64,000 nt of DNA from Porpolomopsis calyptriformis (taxonomy: Eukaryota; Basidiomycota; Agaricomycetes; Agaricales; Hygrophoraceae). The notes beneath the pieces were generated by a model. The model saw nothing but the letters and a program-made list of their open reading frames with translations. It was not told the DNA's origin and searched no databases. The translations under genes were made by a program, and so were the position numbers. Positions 44,697 through 56,915 of this stretch are shown here, piece after piece; the first letter of the stretch is position 1, and each line of letters starts with the position of its first letter. Location: contig OX621169.1 of the NCBI GenBank assembly GCA_951640195.1, positions 62,001-126,000 on the forward strand. Reading direction: 5' to 3'.

Positions 44697-46147
44697 AAAC
44701 CCTGTTTCTCCAAAACTCTCTTCAGCTCTTCTTTCCTCTTAGGCTCCCAGTTGACGATACCACACTTCTCGAAGTCTTGACGAGAATCTTCATTGGAGTT
44801 GACCTCCTCAATCGAGGCTGAGGTCTCCAGAACTCGAACATTTCTTCCTCGACTGGGTTTCTTTCCTCCATGACCTCTAGCTGCTGGGGTGAAGGGGCGG
44901 CTTCCAGAACCAGAAGTACTCGTCCTAGGAGCATTGGGACAAGAACTGGCAAAGTGGCCAAATCGTCCACAGTTGAAACATGCTCCTTTGGGAATTCCTC
45001 CTAGTGAAGCAGGCTTTTCTTCTTATTTGATTCTGGGGGCAGCAGGGTTGGAATAGGTGGAGGGACCAGCAGGTGGTCCTTGTCGGTAGGGGGTGTTGGT
45101 GATGCGAGTGTTGCGAGTCTGGGGCTTAGAAGATGTTCTAGCCAAAAATTCTCAATGTCGTCTGTCAAGTTCAGCAGCACGAGACTGCCATTCAAAGAGG
45201 GTGGTGGGTTGACGATCTGAAAGGTAGATCTGTCGCAAAAGGGAGGGGTTGAGTCTGTCTTTATATAAAGTTGTCGAAGCTTCTTGTCCGTATCCAGTAT
45301 CATAGGCCCATCAATTGAAATTAATGTTATACTCCTCTGCACTCTTGTTGAACTGCTTGACGTCCTTGATCTTCAGTTGAGCAGTTGACTTGGGGTCCAA
45401 GTCTCCAAAGTCTCGGGTAAGGGCTTGTTCAAAGACAGCCCAATCGGCACCAACCCAGTTCAACGTTGTGTAAGCATCTACTTGATGCTCAGCCCATGGT
45501 TCTGCATTTCCTCCGATCATAAACGACAAGGCATAGATAATCTTGTCGGCCTCTGAGATTCCTGGTCATCCCAAATGGTTCAGCTTCACTTGACGCAGGA
45601 AATTGCGAAGCTTGGTGGGATCACCAGAGAATTCGTCAGGAGGGTTCATTTTGATCTTGGCGGGGGCAGGGGCAGGGGCAGGGACAGGGGCAGGGGCAGG
45701 GACAGGTTGGGGGAATACTGGGGGTGCTTGGAGAGGTTGTGGGAATAGCCCAAGAGGGGCAGGGACAGGTTGGGGGCCTATGAGGTTGGCCATCAATACT
45801 TGGAGTTGTTGTTCGATTCTATGACTCGCTTGCGCTTGGTCTTGTTGGACCTGCAGCAATTGTTGATAATCCTGCTTCATGATCTCGAAGGCTACGCGTG
45901 GATCTTCTTCTTCATCCTCATCATTGTCCTTAGCTACACCTTTCTCTTTTGAGTGAGAGGGACCTGCTTGTTCTTCTTCTTCTTGGGCAGGGTCAACCAT
46001 CTCGTTGGGGATGGGAGCTGGGGCAGGAGGGAGAGAGCCTTCCTGGGAGAGAGGGATAGCAGGGTGAGGGATAGTGGATGATGAACGAGTCAAAACTATT
46101 GGTGGAACGGTGGCAGTTGGATATTGGGGGGCTTGACGGGAATACAA
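44693..46147 (-). pseudogene. Gyp2 gag (capsid/nucleocapsid), stops in frame
   Basis: 484 codons, ATG 46147 to TGA 44695-44693. Proline/acidic N-terminus, a PAPAPVPAPAPAPA run encoded by a GCAGGG minisatellite (~45660-45712), capsid region (NPPDEFSGDPTKLRNFLRQV; YALSFMIGGNAEPWA; KDRLNPSLLRQIYLSDRQ), zinc knuckle CFNCGRFGHFASSC, basic tail. Four in-frame stops (HLG*, NINFN*, DRRH*, RIK*). Confidence 0.9.
44696..44702 (-). promoter_or_regulatory. Gyp2 gag-pol -1 frameshift heptamer
   Basis: Gag codons GGT TTT TGA end the frame; G GGT TTT is a canonical X XXY YYZ slippery heptamer directly before the stop. Shifting -1 continues as GGG TTT TTG AAC, exactly the pol frame (GFLNSPDNS). Gyp3 has the analogous G GAT TTT TAG. 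Confidence 0.75.
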
Positions 46148-47648
46148 GGGGAGAGAGCAAGCCTAATCGATGTTAATGTCTGGGTGGTGAAATTGATCTC
46201 GTGGGTGAAGACCTTCAGCACTGGCCAGACAGAGTAGGGGTTGTATAGCGTGGAGTGAGCAAGAAGGAAGTCTGTTTCTTGTTAGACGGCAGTCTAGGGT
46301 TGATCGCAAGGTTTTACTTCAGGCTCTGGGTGTAGGGTTTTAAAGGGTTGGAAGCCTACTGATTGGGGTGTTAACAAAGGAAACAGACTTATCCTAAGTC
46401 TATCTACTACTAGCTTTATATACTAGCTAAGTATGAGTCATACTGACTACGTGTGAGTCGTAATGACTATGGATGAGTCATGTAGATAAGGAGAGTGATG
46501 GTAGACTAAATATAGATATGGCTTGGTCACCTTCTATTACTAAGCGGAGCTTGGGTGGCTAAGCGGCTATTAATGTAAACTGTCTGATGTAAATAGGAAT
46601 AGACAAGCAAAGGAAAAAGAAAAAATATATCTCTGACACTAGTGAAGCAGGCTTCTCTTCTTGTTTGATTCTAGGGGTAGCAGGGTTGGAATGGGTGGAG
46701 GGACCAGCAGGTGGTCCTTGTTAGTAGGGGGTATTAGTGATGTAAGTGTTGCGAGTCTGGGGCTTAGAAGATATTTTAGCCAGAAATTCTTGATGTCGCC
46801 TGTCAAGTTTAGCAGCATGAGACTGCCATTCAAAGAGGGTGGTTGGTTGGTGATCTGAAAGGTAGATCTGTTGCAAAAGGGAGGGGTTGAGTCTGTCTTT
46901 ATACAAATTTGTTAAAGCTTCTTATCCGTATCTAGTATCATAGGCCCATCAATTGAAATTAATGTTGTACTCCTCTGCACTCTTGTTGAACTGCTTGATG
47001 TCCTTGATCTTCAGTTGGGCAGTTGACTTGGGATCCAAATCTCCAAAGTCTCAGGTGAGGGCATGTTCAATGAGAGCCCAATCAGCACTAGCCCAGTTCA
47101 ATGTCACATAAGTGTCTAGTTGATACTCAGCCCATGGTTCTGCATTTCCTCCAATCATATATGACAAGGCATAGATAATCTTGTTAGCCTCTGAGATTCC
47201 TTGTCATCCCAAATGATTTAGCTTTACTTGATACAAGAAGTTGTGAAACTTAGTAGGGTCTCCAGAGAATTTGTTAGGAGGGTTCATCTTGATCTTGGTA
47301 AGGGCAGGGGCAGGGATAGGTTGGGGAAATACTAGGGGTGCTTGGAAGGGTTGGGGGAATAGCCCAAGCGGGGTAGGGGGTTGGGAGCCTATAAGGTTGG
47401 CTATCAATACTTAAAGTTGTTATTCTATTCTATGACTTACTTGCGCTTGGTCCTATTAGACCTGCAGCAATTGCTGATAATCCTGCTTCATGATCTCAAA
47501 GGCTACATGTGGATCTTCTTCTTCATTCTCATTATTATCCTCAGCTCAACCTTTCCCTTTTGAGTGAGAGGGACCCACTTGTTCTTGTTCTTGTTCTTGT
47601 TCTTGTTCTTAGGTAGGGTCAACTGTCTCATCATAGAAGGGAGCTGGG

Positions 47649-47859
47649 TGTAACAGATATGGCTGTTACAGAGCCTACAGAGGCAGGTGATCAGTGTTGA
47701 TAGGTGTTTGGTACCTCAGAGTAGTATAGAGGCTGTATTTACTACTATTTATAGTATATTTTAACCCTTTGCCACCACTTGTACCAGAGATACCACACCC
47801 AATAGATATTAGTCATATTCAGTCTGGTCTTGAGTAAGGCAAGAAACAAAACCCTTACA
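47649..47859. mobile_element. Solo LTR (211 bp) with CTGGG duplication
   Basis: TGTAACAGATATGGC...ACCCTTACA between CTGGG at 47644-47648 and 47860-47864, inserted in the older Gyp2 gag. The ends resemble the LTR at 47917 (TGTAACAGATATG...TTACA), with different interiors. Strand not determined. Confidence 0.85.
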
Positions 47860-47916
47860 CTGGGACAGGAGGGAGAGAGCCTTCCTAGGAGGGAGGGACA
47901 GCAGGGTGAGGGACAG

Positions 47917-48111
47917 TGTAACAGATATGTTACATACAGCTACTGTGCTGTGTTTGTACTTATTTGTACTGGATACCTTAAGTACCAGTTATGCTTAGGT
48001 AAACAAGAAGTTTACATCCCACTCCCACATATACCAGATTGCCCCAATACATTAGTTCTGTGCATATCCTGGTATTGAGCAAAGTGTGATAACTTATCCC
48101 CAACTCTTACA
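47917..48111 (+). mobile_element. LTR-like sequence (195 bp), possibly the 5' LTR of Gyp4
   Basis: TGTAACAGATATGTTACA...CAACTCTTACA. Preceded by GACAG, followed by CTTTT, so no duplication. It marks the end of Gyp2 gag similarity and the start of gag-like coding DNA, which fits a 5' LTR of the element whose later part lies at 55.9-58.1 kb; this is inference. Confidence 0.55.
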
Positions 48112-49418
48112 CTTTTTTGCACATCCACAAGAAATTGTGGAATATCTGTGTAAATCAACTCTTGATTGAAAAAGCTTCCCTGTCGACGACATGGCCTCCA
48201 TCAATGATAAAGACCCACATGAAGAATCGAATCATATGGGCCTCAATGGTGCGTAACTTGCAAGACAAACTGCCTGACGACGATAACCTGGGAATGGCAC
48301 AGATGAGCGCCATCACTGATTCAGGTGTGCCACATCACAACCTCAGCAACACCCAAAGACAGCCAGTAATGGCCATAAATTCACCCCAGAGTGAATAAAG
48401 ATATTGTACCAACTTAGATGATAGCAGCTTACAACTCACAGAAAGAGAGGAGTTGTCACCAACGACAAGTTGGCATGTAAGCATGACAATCAACCCTATG
48501 CTTAATACTTTAATGCACACCCTCACTGAGGGTCAAATGAGGATAGGAAACCCTTCCTCATCATGAAACCTGAATGAACGAGCATACATTCATCAAATGT
48601 TAAATCTATTACAGCGTAATAAAATAGACAACCAAGATGAGTGATGAGACCCATTGCCCACACCCAGTCAGATGTCAACTATTACACATAATAAGAGATG
48701 ACAAGAAAAGTGCCCACAGAATTGCAAGGCATTGAGTGAGACGCTATCCGATGTAGTTGATCAGGTTAATGTACTCGTTCAGACAAGAACAGGTGGAATT
48801 AGTTGTGAGGAATTCATGAAGCTAGCCAATGACCTTAATAAGGTTATGGTGTATAAGAATAGCAACAACACCCATCAAAATAAGACGGATACAACCATTT
48901 ATCCAGATAGGGACGAAGAAGATGAACTTCTTCAACAAGCAGAAGCTGAGCTTCGCTGTCCTCAACAAGAAGATGAGACAAGTTCCATCTATCAGAGATG
49001 GCAAGCTGCAGCTGATTGAGTCGATAAACATTGACATGGAAGTAAGAAGAGGAACAACTAGAATAGGTCATTCAAACAAGAAAATGAAGCGGGCTTGAGA
49101 CCAGGCACATTCACACTCAAGGACAGAATGGCCATCCAAAGGTTGAGAAATGGCGACATCTGTGAAACTGGAAGATCTAGCCTGGACAACCAAGGCATTG
49201 CCTTTGATGTTTCTGGAGAAACCATAGACTTATAGGCAGAAGGATAAAATGAGTGGTCTAAATGAGACTGCAGGCCACCCTTAGATAGAAGGTGGTATCA
49301 CCAGTCAGTCAATGGTGATTCAGATGACCCAGATCAAGGATCATCTTCTGATAATGAGTCTGATTGTAGCGAAACGACAGATACTGGAAGTGATCAGTTG
49401 AGAAATCAACCCTCCGAC
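48112..49418 (+). pseudogene. Gag-like coding segment, probably Gyp4 N-terminal gag (decayed)
   Basis: Open stretches on the plus strand: MSETLSDVVDQVNVLVQTRT and GISCEEFMKLANDLNKVM (48732-49019) with an acidic, glutamine-rich continuation; FTLKDRMAIQRLRNGDICET (~49120); then the acidic serine run DSDDPDQGSSSDNESDCSET just before the solo LTR at 49419. After that LTR a basic stretch DATRHGSKRMSKQTSKTTTR continues to ~50080. The acidic-then-basic pattern suits a gag. No conserved domain recognised. Confidence 0.4.
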
Positions 49419-49989
49419 TGTCAGGACCAAGGTTCCAAGGGGGTTCTCTGGGCCTAGCATGACACAATATAGGGCTGACAAGTGTTCCAAAGTGACTGTT
49501 GGATTCAAGACGGAACCACAGTATGTAGACGAGTAAGTCAAAACTAGGGAGTCTACTACGAAAAAGTGTATCTTTATATAAGAAGCAATAAAAGGGAAAT
49601 CTATGAAGGACTATAAGGGACAAGTGTTTGAAGGTCATAGGGACCTGATATGTAAGGGATAATGGTCTGTAATATAGTCTTTAAAGGGAGTTCAATAAGA
49701 GTACAGAATGAAGTGAAATGAAAGGGAGAAAGGGACCGTCATGGATGATCCGAGTGGTACAGTGGCTCAGAGTGCACGAAACGAGTGCGCTCATTTGGCG
49801 CAGCTTTCAAGGAGCCTGGTGAACCAAGTTTGGAGTCAATCCAATCACTGGTTCTTGAGTTACAGTCTCTTTAGTGATTTTGGCATAAACACTATAAAAG
49901 GTGCATGGAACGAGTATGCTCGTTTCGCGCAAGGTGTCACTGAGAGTGTGCAAAATGAGTGTGCTTGTTTGGTGCAGATATTTCTGACA
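49419..49989 (-). mobile_element. Gyp1-family solo LTR (571 bp)
   Basis: Reverse complement of the LTR at 2486-3063, with TGTCAG and CTGACA at its ends and the same three hairpins. Flanks CCGAC and CTGAT do not match, and no gypsy internal sequence adjoins it, so it is a solo LTR whose duplication has decayed. Confidence 0.85.
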
Positions 49990-50079
49990 CTGATGCTACC
50001 AGACATGGTAGTAAAAGAATGTCTAAACAGACATCAAAAACAACAACACGATACAGAAGTCATAGCTGTAAGCCTCATC

Positions 50080-50395
50080 TATAATATAACGTGACAGTGA
50101 GCTGCTTAGCCCACATGGGAGGCCATGTTTTGCCATGCGATGTACTATTTTTAGTCTAAATTCCTTTTATAGATGCTGTCATGGCATTTTCTGGTCTTTT
50201 TGATTGATCTTAATTCAGTTCTGTAATGATGTAATATAGTGGACAGTGATCTTCACGCCTTTTACACAAATGGTCACATAGCCACCAAACAGAGCCAAAT
50301 TCCTTCTATGTGGGGAGAGGGTGAGACTGGCTGGTTACACACATTGAGCAACACTTGATTGGTTAAAATATATCACCCCCCCCACACTTTTGAGT
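50080..50395. other. Unassigned DNA left of the Helitron
   Basis: No ORF. A run of C (about 50376-50384) and AT-rich sequence. The Helitron's 5' end is probably here, but I could not fix it. Confidence 0.4.
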
Positions 50396-50399
50396 GTTA

Positions 50400-53300
50400 G
50401 AAACTGCTATAAAATGTGAGCAGCTTTTTGTTGACAATGGGTGCTGTTATATTAACTGGGCTTTTAGGAATCCTAAAACTAACCCACTGCCTCTATATAA
50501 GGTGGATGAACATGGTATTGAATATATGAATTGGAACTTTCTGTGAGTTCTACTGTTTTTGCAATGCAGTTTTAACTGTGTTACTAATAATACTATCTTT
50601 GTAGGCTCTCACATAATACTAGAGCAAAACCACTGTGGACACCTGAAAGAGATTGTCAGAGTGAAAGAGAGCAACAGAGGATTCAACAGCTACAAATGAC
50701 ATCTCCATCAATATGTCGACAACATGTCTTTGATTATTATTAGCAGTTAAATGCCTCTTTGGATTAGCCACACTTTGGATAGTGTGCTATCCATTTATCC
50801 CCCTTCCAAGGGCAAACACCTTCTTATAATGATCCATTCCAGCCTCCTGTAGCAGGCCCAAGTCAGACTTCTGATAGTCCACAAGCTACATTAGATCAGT
50901 TACAATATAGAGGCCCTGGAGGTTTACCTTCTCGAGTTAACTAGAGTAAACAATTATACCAAGGGTTTAGTGCTAGGTATAATGAACGTGTCCGCCAACA
51001 GCAGAATCAGAGGCAGGCTCAACCACAACCTCCTCCTCCTATTCAACACCTTCCAATATCTCATACTAGACAAAGTAGCCGATATGAAGCTTTACTTGCA
51101 GAGCGACAAAGGCTACATCTGGAACGTGATAGGAGATATGTTAATGAAGCTTTTCAGCATCAGGTGGATCAAAGAGAGTTTGCTAGAGGATGTCAAGAGC
51201 AAGTAGAGCAACAGCAGCAAGCTGAAGTTGAACAGTATAATGCTAATTACCAACTAGCTATTATACATAACCAGATCCCTATTGGCTATCAACCTTATAC
51301 TGAACCTTTGATTTGAGATTATCTTGTACATATGGATGTGGAATGTTCTCACTGTGGTGCCCTTCACTTCCAAGATGAATGACTTTCTAACTCTAGAAAG
51401 TTAAACCCCAAGTTTGGATCCTGTTGTCTTCAAGGATAGGTTATATTAGATCCCCCCTTGGGTCACCCTCCTGTTTTAAAGAAGCTACTTAGGGAATCAT
51501 TACCTCAAGCTAGAAAGTTTCATGATAGCATATGCCAATATAATGCTGCCTTTGCTTTCACATCCTTTAGAGCAAAGTTAGATGTATCTGTTTTAGATGG
51601 GTCTGGCCCATATTCCTTCTGACTTCATGGTGGATTATATCATCAAATGGGTAGCCTTTTGCCTCTCCATGATCATGAAGCATCATATGCCTAGCTTTAC
51701 ATTTATAACCCACAAACAGCTCTTGCTACTAGGAGCCAAAGGAACCCAAATCTTGATCCTTTAATCATGTTTAATCTTCAGGACATGCTATTGCAGGTCC
51801 ATCCATATGTGCCTCTATATAAGCAGGCCTATCAAATCCTTATGGAGAAACCACCAGAGGAACATGGTAACTTACAAGCTAGAATAGCTTTGATGCCTAC
51901 TACTGATTATCAAGTCTTTAATCTACCAACTGCTGATAAAGTGGCAGCTATTATTCCCAATAGTGAAGGACCAGATGGAAGACCAGATCATGATATTATT
52001 GTTAGACTTAAAGGAGGAGGTCTTAGAAGAGTGTCTTATCTTCACCTATCTTATTCTGCTCTCCATTATGCCTTGCTTTTTCCACAAGGAGACCCTGGCT
52101 TTCACCCACTTATCCCTTCTATCCCTGGACCACATGGGAAGATGAGAAGTAAAAATGTTACTCAATGGTGCTATACTATTTATTGCTTACATCCTAGGAA
52201 GGAAGAACGAGAGCCCCAGGATCTCTTTCATGGTGGTTGACTTTTACAACAGTATGTTGTTGATGCATGGGCATCAGTAGAGGAAAGTGAACTCTTCTAG
52301 ATCCAGAGAAATCAGGCTACTATCAGAGCTGATTTGTATTAAGATCTCTATAATACTCTCTACAATGCTGATGCAAATGAAAATGTAAACCTTGGTCAGT
52401 GTGGGAAAAAAATCATTCTTCCTGGCTCTTATACTGGCAGCCCTCGCAGTATGTATCAGCACTTCCAAGACTCTATGGCTATTGCTCAACACTGTGGAAA
52501 GGCAGATATTTTCCTTACTATCACTGCAAATCCTAATTAGCCTGAAATTTAGGAACAACTTCTTAAATATTATAGTGATGGGGATCATCCAGATTATTCA
52601 CAGTCTCAACAGCATGCTTCAGATCACCCAGATATTGTTGCAAGAGTTTTTGCTTTAAAGAGAGCCCAGTTAATAAAAGAGATTCGAAAGGGTTTATTTG
52701 GTTCAGTAGTAGGCATAGTCTGTTCTACTGAATTTCAAAAGAGGAACTTGCCTCACAACCATATTCTTATTTGGCTTCGAGAACCTTACAAGATACATGA
52801 TGCTACCCAAGTTAATTATATTGTCTCAGCTCAACTCCCTAACTCTATTGCTTATCCAAAGCTTTATGCCACTGTTACTAAATGCATGCTTCATAGTCCC
52901 TGTGGTCCAGATCATCCAAATGCACCCTGTATGGTTGATGGAGTATGTAGTAAAAAATACCCAAAGAGCTTTTGTAATGAAACTTTATATGGTGATGATA
53001 GCTACCCTCAGTATGCAAGACCTAATAATAGCCAAACCTTTACAAATCCTCAAGGTAATATCTTTGATAATCGCAGTGTTGTCCCTTATAACCCCTACCT
53101 CTCTGCTAAATATGACTGTCATATCAATGTTGAAATTTGCTCTTCAGTTAAAGCTAAAAAGTATATTCACAAGTATATTTACAAGGGCCCAGATCAGGCA
53201 ACTATAGAGGTTGGTGAACAGGATGAAGTCAAGGACTTTATCAATGCAAGATATATAGGGCCCTGTGAAGGATATTGGCATTTGGCTGAGTTTCCAATGC

Positions 53301-55650
53301 ATGAGATGCATCCCTCTGTTTACCATCTTCCTGTTCATCTTCAGGATCAACAACAAGTTTATTATAATCCTAATGATCTTGCTGAGGATGTTTTAGAATG
53401 TAAAAGTGCTAAGAAGACACAGCTTTCAGAGTAGTTCACAGCTAATAGAACTATTCCTGAAGCTAAGAATTATCTCTACTTAGACTTTCCCCAAGACTTT
53501 GTTTGGGATAAAAATGCTTTAAAATGGAAGACCAGGAAACAGGACTATGCTATTGGCAGAATGATGTTTGTCAAGCCTACAGAAGGGGAACATTTCTATC
53601 TCAGGACACTACTATCTGCAGTTAAAGGTGCTATAGATTGGAAGGACCTTTGTACTTTTAATAGAATTGAGTTTCCAACTTATAAGGCTGCCTATAATGC
53701 TAGAGGGATGTTGGAGGATAATGGAGAGTGGCATCAGTGTCTTGAAGAAGCTGGTGGGATTCAACTTGGGTATCAACTTTGCTTTCTTTTTGCTACCCTT
53801 CTTTTCCACTGTAACCCTACAGAGCTAGCAGAATTGTGGAACACCCATAAGCATAATATTTGTGATGATCTCAAATATAAAATTATTGCTCTTGGAAATC
53901 CTGATTATATTAATCCCACTGATGATCAAATTTATGACTATGGACTACATCTTATTAATATTGATCTATCAAAATTTGGAAAATCCCTTTCTAACTTCCC
54001 TGATATGCCTCTTCCCCAAATCCAATGGGATGATATTATTCCTACTAATTCCCTTCTTCATCAACATCTTGCCTATGATGAGTTTCAACTTTTGATTGAT
54101 GTTAACCACTACAAATCAACTTTTAATATGCACTGCCTTTGATGCTATTATGAAGTCTGTTTATAATAACAAGGGAGACACCTTCTTTCTTTATAGTGCT
54201 GGTGGTTGTGGTAAAACCTATGTCTGTATTGCTATTGCTTCTGCTGTTTGTGCAGAAAAGAAGGTGGCTCTTTGTGTTGCTTTATCAGGAATTGCATCCC
54301 TTCTTTTACCTGGAGGTCATACAGCTCACTCCCAGTTTAAAATCCCTATTCCTATTCTTGACAACTCTGTTTACAACATCCTTAAAGGCAGTGATCTTCA
54401 TACTGTTATTTTACAAACAGGGATTATTATCTGGGATGAGGCTCCAATGCAGCATTGTTATGCTTTTAAGGCCTTAGATAGAACTTTACAGGATTTAACA
54501 GATAGACCTCAGCCATTTGGTGGTATAACTGTTCTTTTTGGTAGTGATTTCTACCAAATTCTACCTGTTATCTTTAAAGGTTCAAGGGAGCAGATTGTTA
54601 GAGCTAGCCTTCAGCGATCCAGGTTGTGGAGATCTATTCATATCCTTCATCTAACAGAAAATTGACATCTTGACCAAACCCTTGAAAGTGATGCCTTTAC
54701 TAAATTGCTTCTAAAAGTTGGTTCTGGTCAACTCCTATCCCCAATCACCCTTCCTGCTTCTATGCAGCTTAAAAACAATACCATTACTGGGTTAGTCAAT
54801 GTAATATACCCTGCTTTAGCAGAAGGAAATAAATCAGATGACTACTTCCTTAATCACACCATTCTCTGTTGCAAGAATGATACTATTGATGAAATCAATA
54901 GCTTCACACTTGATATGTTACCAGGTGCAACATCTATTCATTATAGTGTGGACAAGGTTATAGGTGTAGACCCAGTCTATACCATTGAATTTCTTAATTC
55001 CCAAAATGGATCTGGCCTTCCCCTTGCTCACCTTGCATTAAAACAAGGATGCCCACTTATGCTTCTTCGCAACCTTGATGTTACAAATGGACTGTACAAT
55101 GGAACTCAAATGGTTTTGATGAACATTAGATCACGTGTCCTCCAATGTCGTATTCTTGGTGGAACTCATGCTGGGAAAATGGTTTTTATCCCTAGAATGA
55201 CCCTTGAACCAAATTCTGAAAACCTTTCTATCCCCCTTTCCCATCACCAATTCCCTGTTCGCCTTGCATTTGCCATGACTATCAATAAATCTCAAGGTCA
55301 ATCAGTTCAACATGTTGGGTTGGATTTATGCATCCCTGTCTTTTTTTATAGTCAACTTTATGTTGCTCTCTCCCAATACACATCCAGTCAGAGGATCAAA
55401 GTATTGTTCTCTCCAAATTCACAAGCAGCTAAAGCTCTCAATGTTGTATATCCTGAGATTTTAAGAAATTTGGTGAATATCAATAATTGGTATATTTCTA
55501 CTTACACATCTCAATGCTCAGTACTCACCTTATTCTCCAGATATTAATAAAAGGTTTATAGAGGTTGAGAGTAAAAATGTTGATAGTAATCAACAATTGG
55601 CAAGTGTTGCACTTATTATACAACACAAAGTACTTATTTAAATGGCTTCT
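50400..55650 (+). mobile_element. Helitron (rolling-circle transposon), decayed
   Basis: One Rep/helicase coding unit, with a possible 5' exon (CEQLFVDNGCCYINWAFRN, YKVDEHGIEYMNWNF, donor GTGAGT at ~50541). Candidate 3' end features: stem TGTTGAT/ATCAACA with loop AGTA (55578-55595), stem GTGTTG/CAACAC (55604-55626) and CTAG at ~55668. The A|T target rule was not satisfied at that CTAG, so exact ends are unsettled. Confidence 0.75.
51300..55547 (+). pseudogene. Helitron Rep-helicase (stops and one frameshift)
   Basis: N-terminal zinc-finger-like HMDVECSHCGALHF (~51330), NAAFAFTSFRAKLDVSVLDG, NPNLDPLIMFNLQDMLL. Rep domain: TQWCYTIYCLHPR, AQHCGKADIFLTITANPN, HUH motif NLPHNHILIW (~52750), two-tyrosine motif KYIHKYIYKG (~53160). 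Helicase: Walker A SAGGCGKTY (~54200), Walker B IIWDEAPM (~54430), LAFAMTINKSQGQS (~55265), YVALSQYTS (~55355; family usually R where Q stands). Stops: LFHGG*LLQQ (52240, R position), SELF*IQRN, ANPN*PEI*, TQLSE*FTAN, LTEN*. A frameshift lies near 54110. Ends VLTLFSRY at 55547. Confidence 0.9.
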
Positions 55651-55880
55651 AGATTTTCCAATCTATTTCTTATTTTTCTTGAAATAGTCTCTTAAATTAC
55701 AATTTCTCTCTTCCTACTGCATCACTCTGTATTAGAATTAGAAATGGTGATGTAGAATCAATTATTGGCTTCAAAAAACTACTGTGTGAATTACATGAGA
55801 CAAGGAAATAAAAGTATAATTAAGTCGAAAATGCAAGTGGGTTCTATAGCCATCACCTAGTAAATATGAGGGGAAAGATC
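55651..55880. other. Short AT-rich spacer between Helitron and Gyp4 gag
   Basis: No ORF. From ~55840 a frame KYEGKDRCSDYLRDIHHK leads into the Gyp4 gag. Confidence 0.4.
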
Positions 55881-56915
55881 GATGCTCTGATTACCTCAGA
55901 GACATTCATCATAAATATCATAAATTAATTGATAAACAAGTAGGCAAACTACTAAAAGGAAACCTATCTGGTTTCCAAACCTCATCACCTAAACTGCCTA
56001 CTCCAAAAGAGTATAGTGGTGAAGAGGACATTGAGAAATTTGATGGGTGGCTTCAATCATTCCTGAGATGGCTAAAATTGTCCAACTATGCTAGATCTAA
56101 TGCGGAGCTAGAGTATATTGCTTTAACAGCTATTTATCTTGCGGATAAAGCAAGACAGTAGTTTAATGACAATGTCGACAGCGTGTCTAGGCAGAAATGC
56201 TGATGGACATTTAAAGAGGTTATAACTGGACTGTATGACCAGTTTATCCATGAAGCATCCATACAGGATGCTACAACGAAATTCTATTCAAGAAAGTACA
56301 CTATGGAAGGTGGTGTTTCAGGATGTTTCTACTACCTCAAGAGGTACACAGGATGTATGATACATGAGCCTGACTCATATACATTCAAAACCCAATTATT
56401 ATTAGGTCTACCTGCATGGATAACTGATGTAGTTGTCTAGAAAGGCATTACCACTGAAACCTTATCACTTAATACAATTCTCAAAGTGGCTTGACATGTC
56501 GAAGAAAGCATTCGAATAAAGCATCACTATGATGAGTGGTGCAAGGCAACATCTGGAGTAACCAGTCAGCCGAAGGCAACCGCAAATATGCAGCCACCAA
56601 CAAATCAGATGATGAATAAAGAAACGCTGTTATATTCGAAGCCAGCATACAATAAGTATGCTAATAAACGAGGTCTATACAGACCATATAGACCCACTGA
56701 CAACTGTCAGCCTTACAGACCACCACTAAATTGACTAAGTGGTTCTGGAAGTAAACTGATGCCACAGGCGCCAGTATATAATTGACACCAGACAGGATTG
56801 TCTGGTGTGAAATGCTACATATGTGGCAAGTTTAGCCACTATGCGACTGATCTGAAATGTCCCAATTTTGGGAAGCCCTGAATAGTAGCTATCCAAGAGG
56901 GGGGATGCATTCAAA
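55850..56915 (+). pseudogene. Gyp4 gag, central and C-terminal part
   Basis: Coding pattern of a gypsy capsid: IDKQVGKLLKGNLSGFQTSS, PTPKEYSGEEDIEKFDGWLQ, ALTAIYLADKARQ*FNDNV (TAG at a W position), TGLYDQFIHEASIQDA, YYLKRYTGCMIHEPDSY, LLLGLPAWITDVVV, ending with a knuckle-like CYICGKFSHYA (56815-56847). Stops at VV*KG, KVA*HVE, PLN*LSG, VYN*HQT. The N-terminus may be the 48.1-49.4 kb segment, separated by the solo LTR and Helitron. Confidence 0.7.

Larger units (their letters stand above)
39671..46638 (-). mobile_element. Gyp2: full-length chromodomain Ty3/gypsy element (6968 bp)
   Basis: Two 359-bp LTRs (39671-40029 and 46280-46638; about nine differences by eye) with perfect CTAGT duplications (39666-39670 and 46639-46643). 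In element orientation: 5' LTR, internal start AGAAACAGACTTCC, gag, pol, ORF3, polypurine stretch TGTGGAGGTGAA, 3' LTR. Inserted in an older copy of its own gag, same strand. All main ORFs carry premature stops. Confidence 0.96.
39598..47916 (-). pseudogene. Older Gyp2 gag copy, split by the nested Gyp2 and a solo LTR
   Basis: Pieces 39598-39670 (zinc-knuckle region), 46639-47648 and 47860-47916 align in order with 45000-46080 of the full-length Gyp2 gag. The target CTAGT of the nested element falls within the codons for SLGGIPKG. It has many extra stops and a long CTTGTT repeat at ~47581-47610. The element is truncated on the left before protease. Confidence 0.82.

Noticed and set aside
49309..49638. 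Minus-strand 109-codon ORF
   Set aside because: Lies within the Gyp1 solo LTR and has no conserved counterpart in the LTR at 2486.
49414..49994. Target duplication around the Gyp1 solo LTR
   Set aside because: CCGAC and CTGAT do not match.
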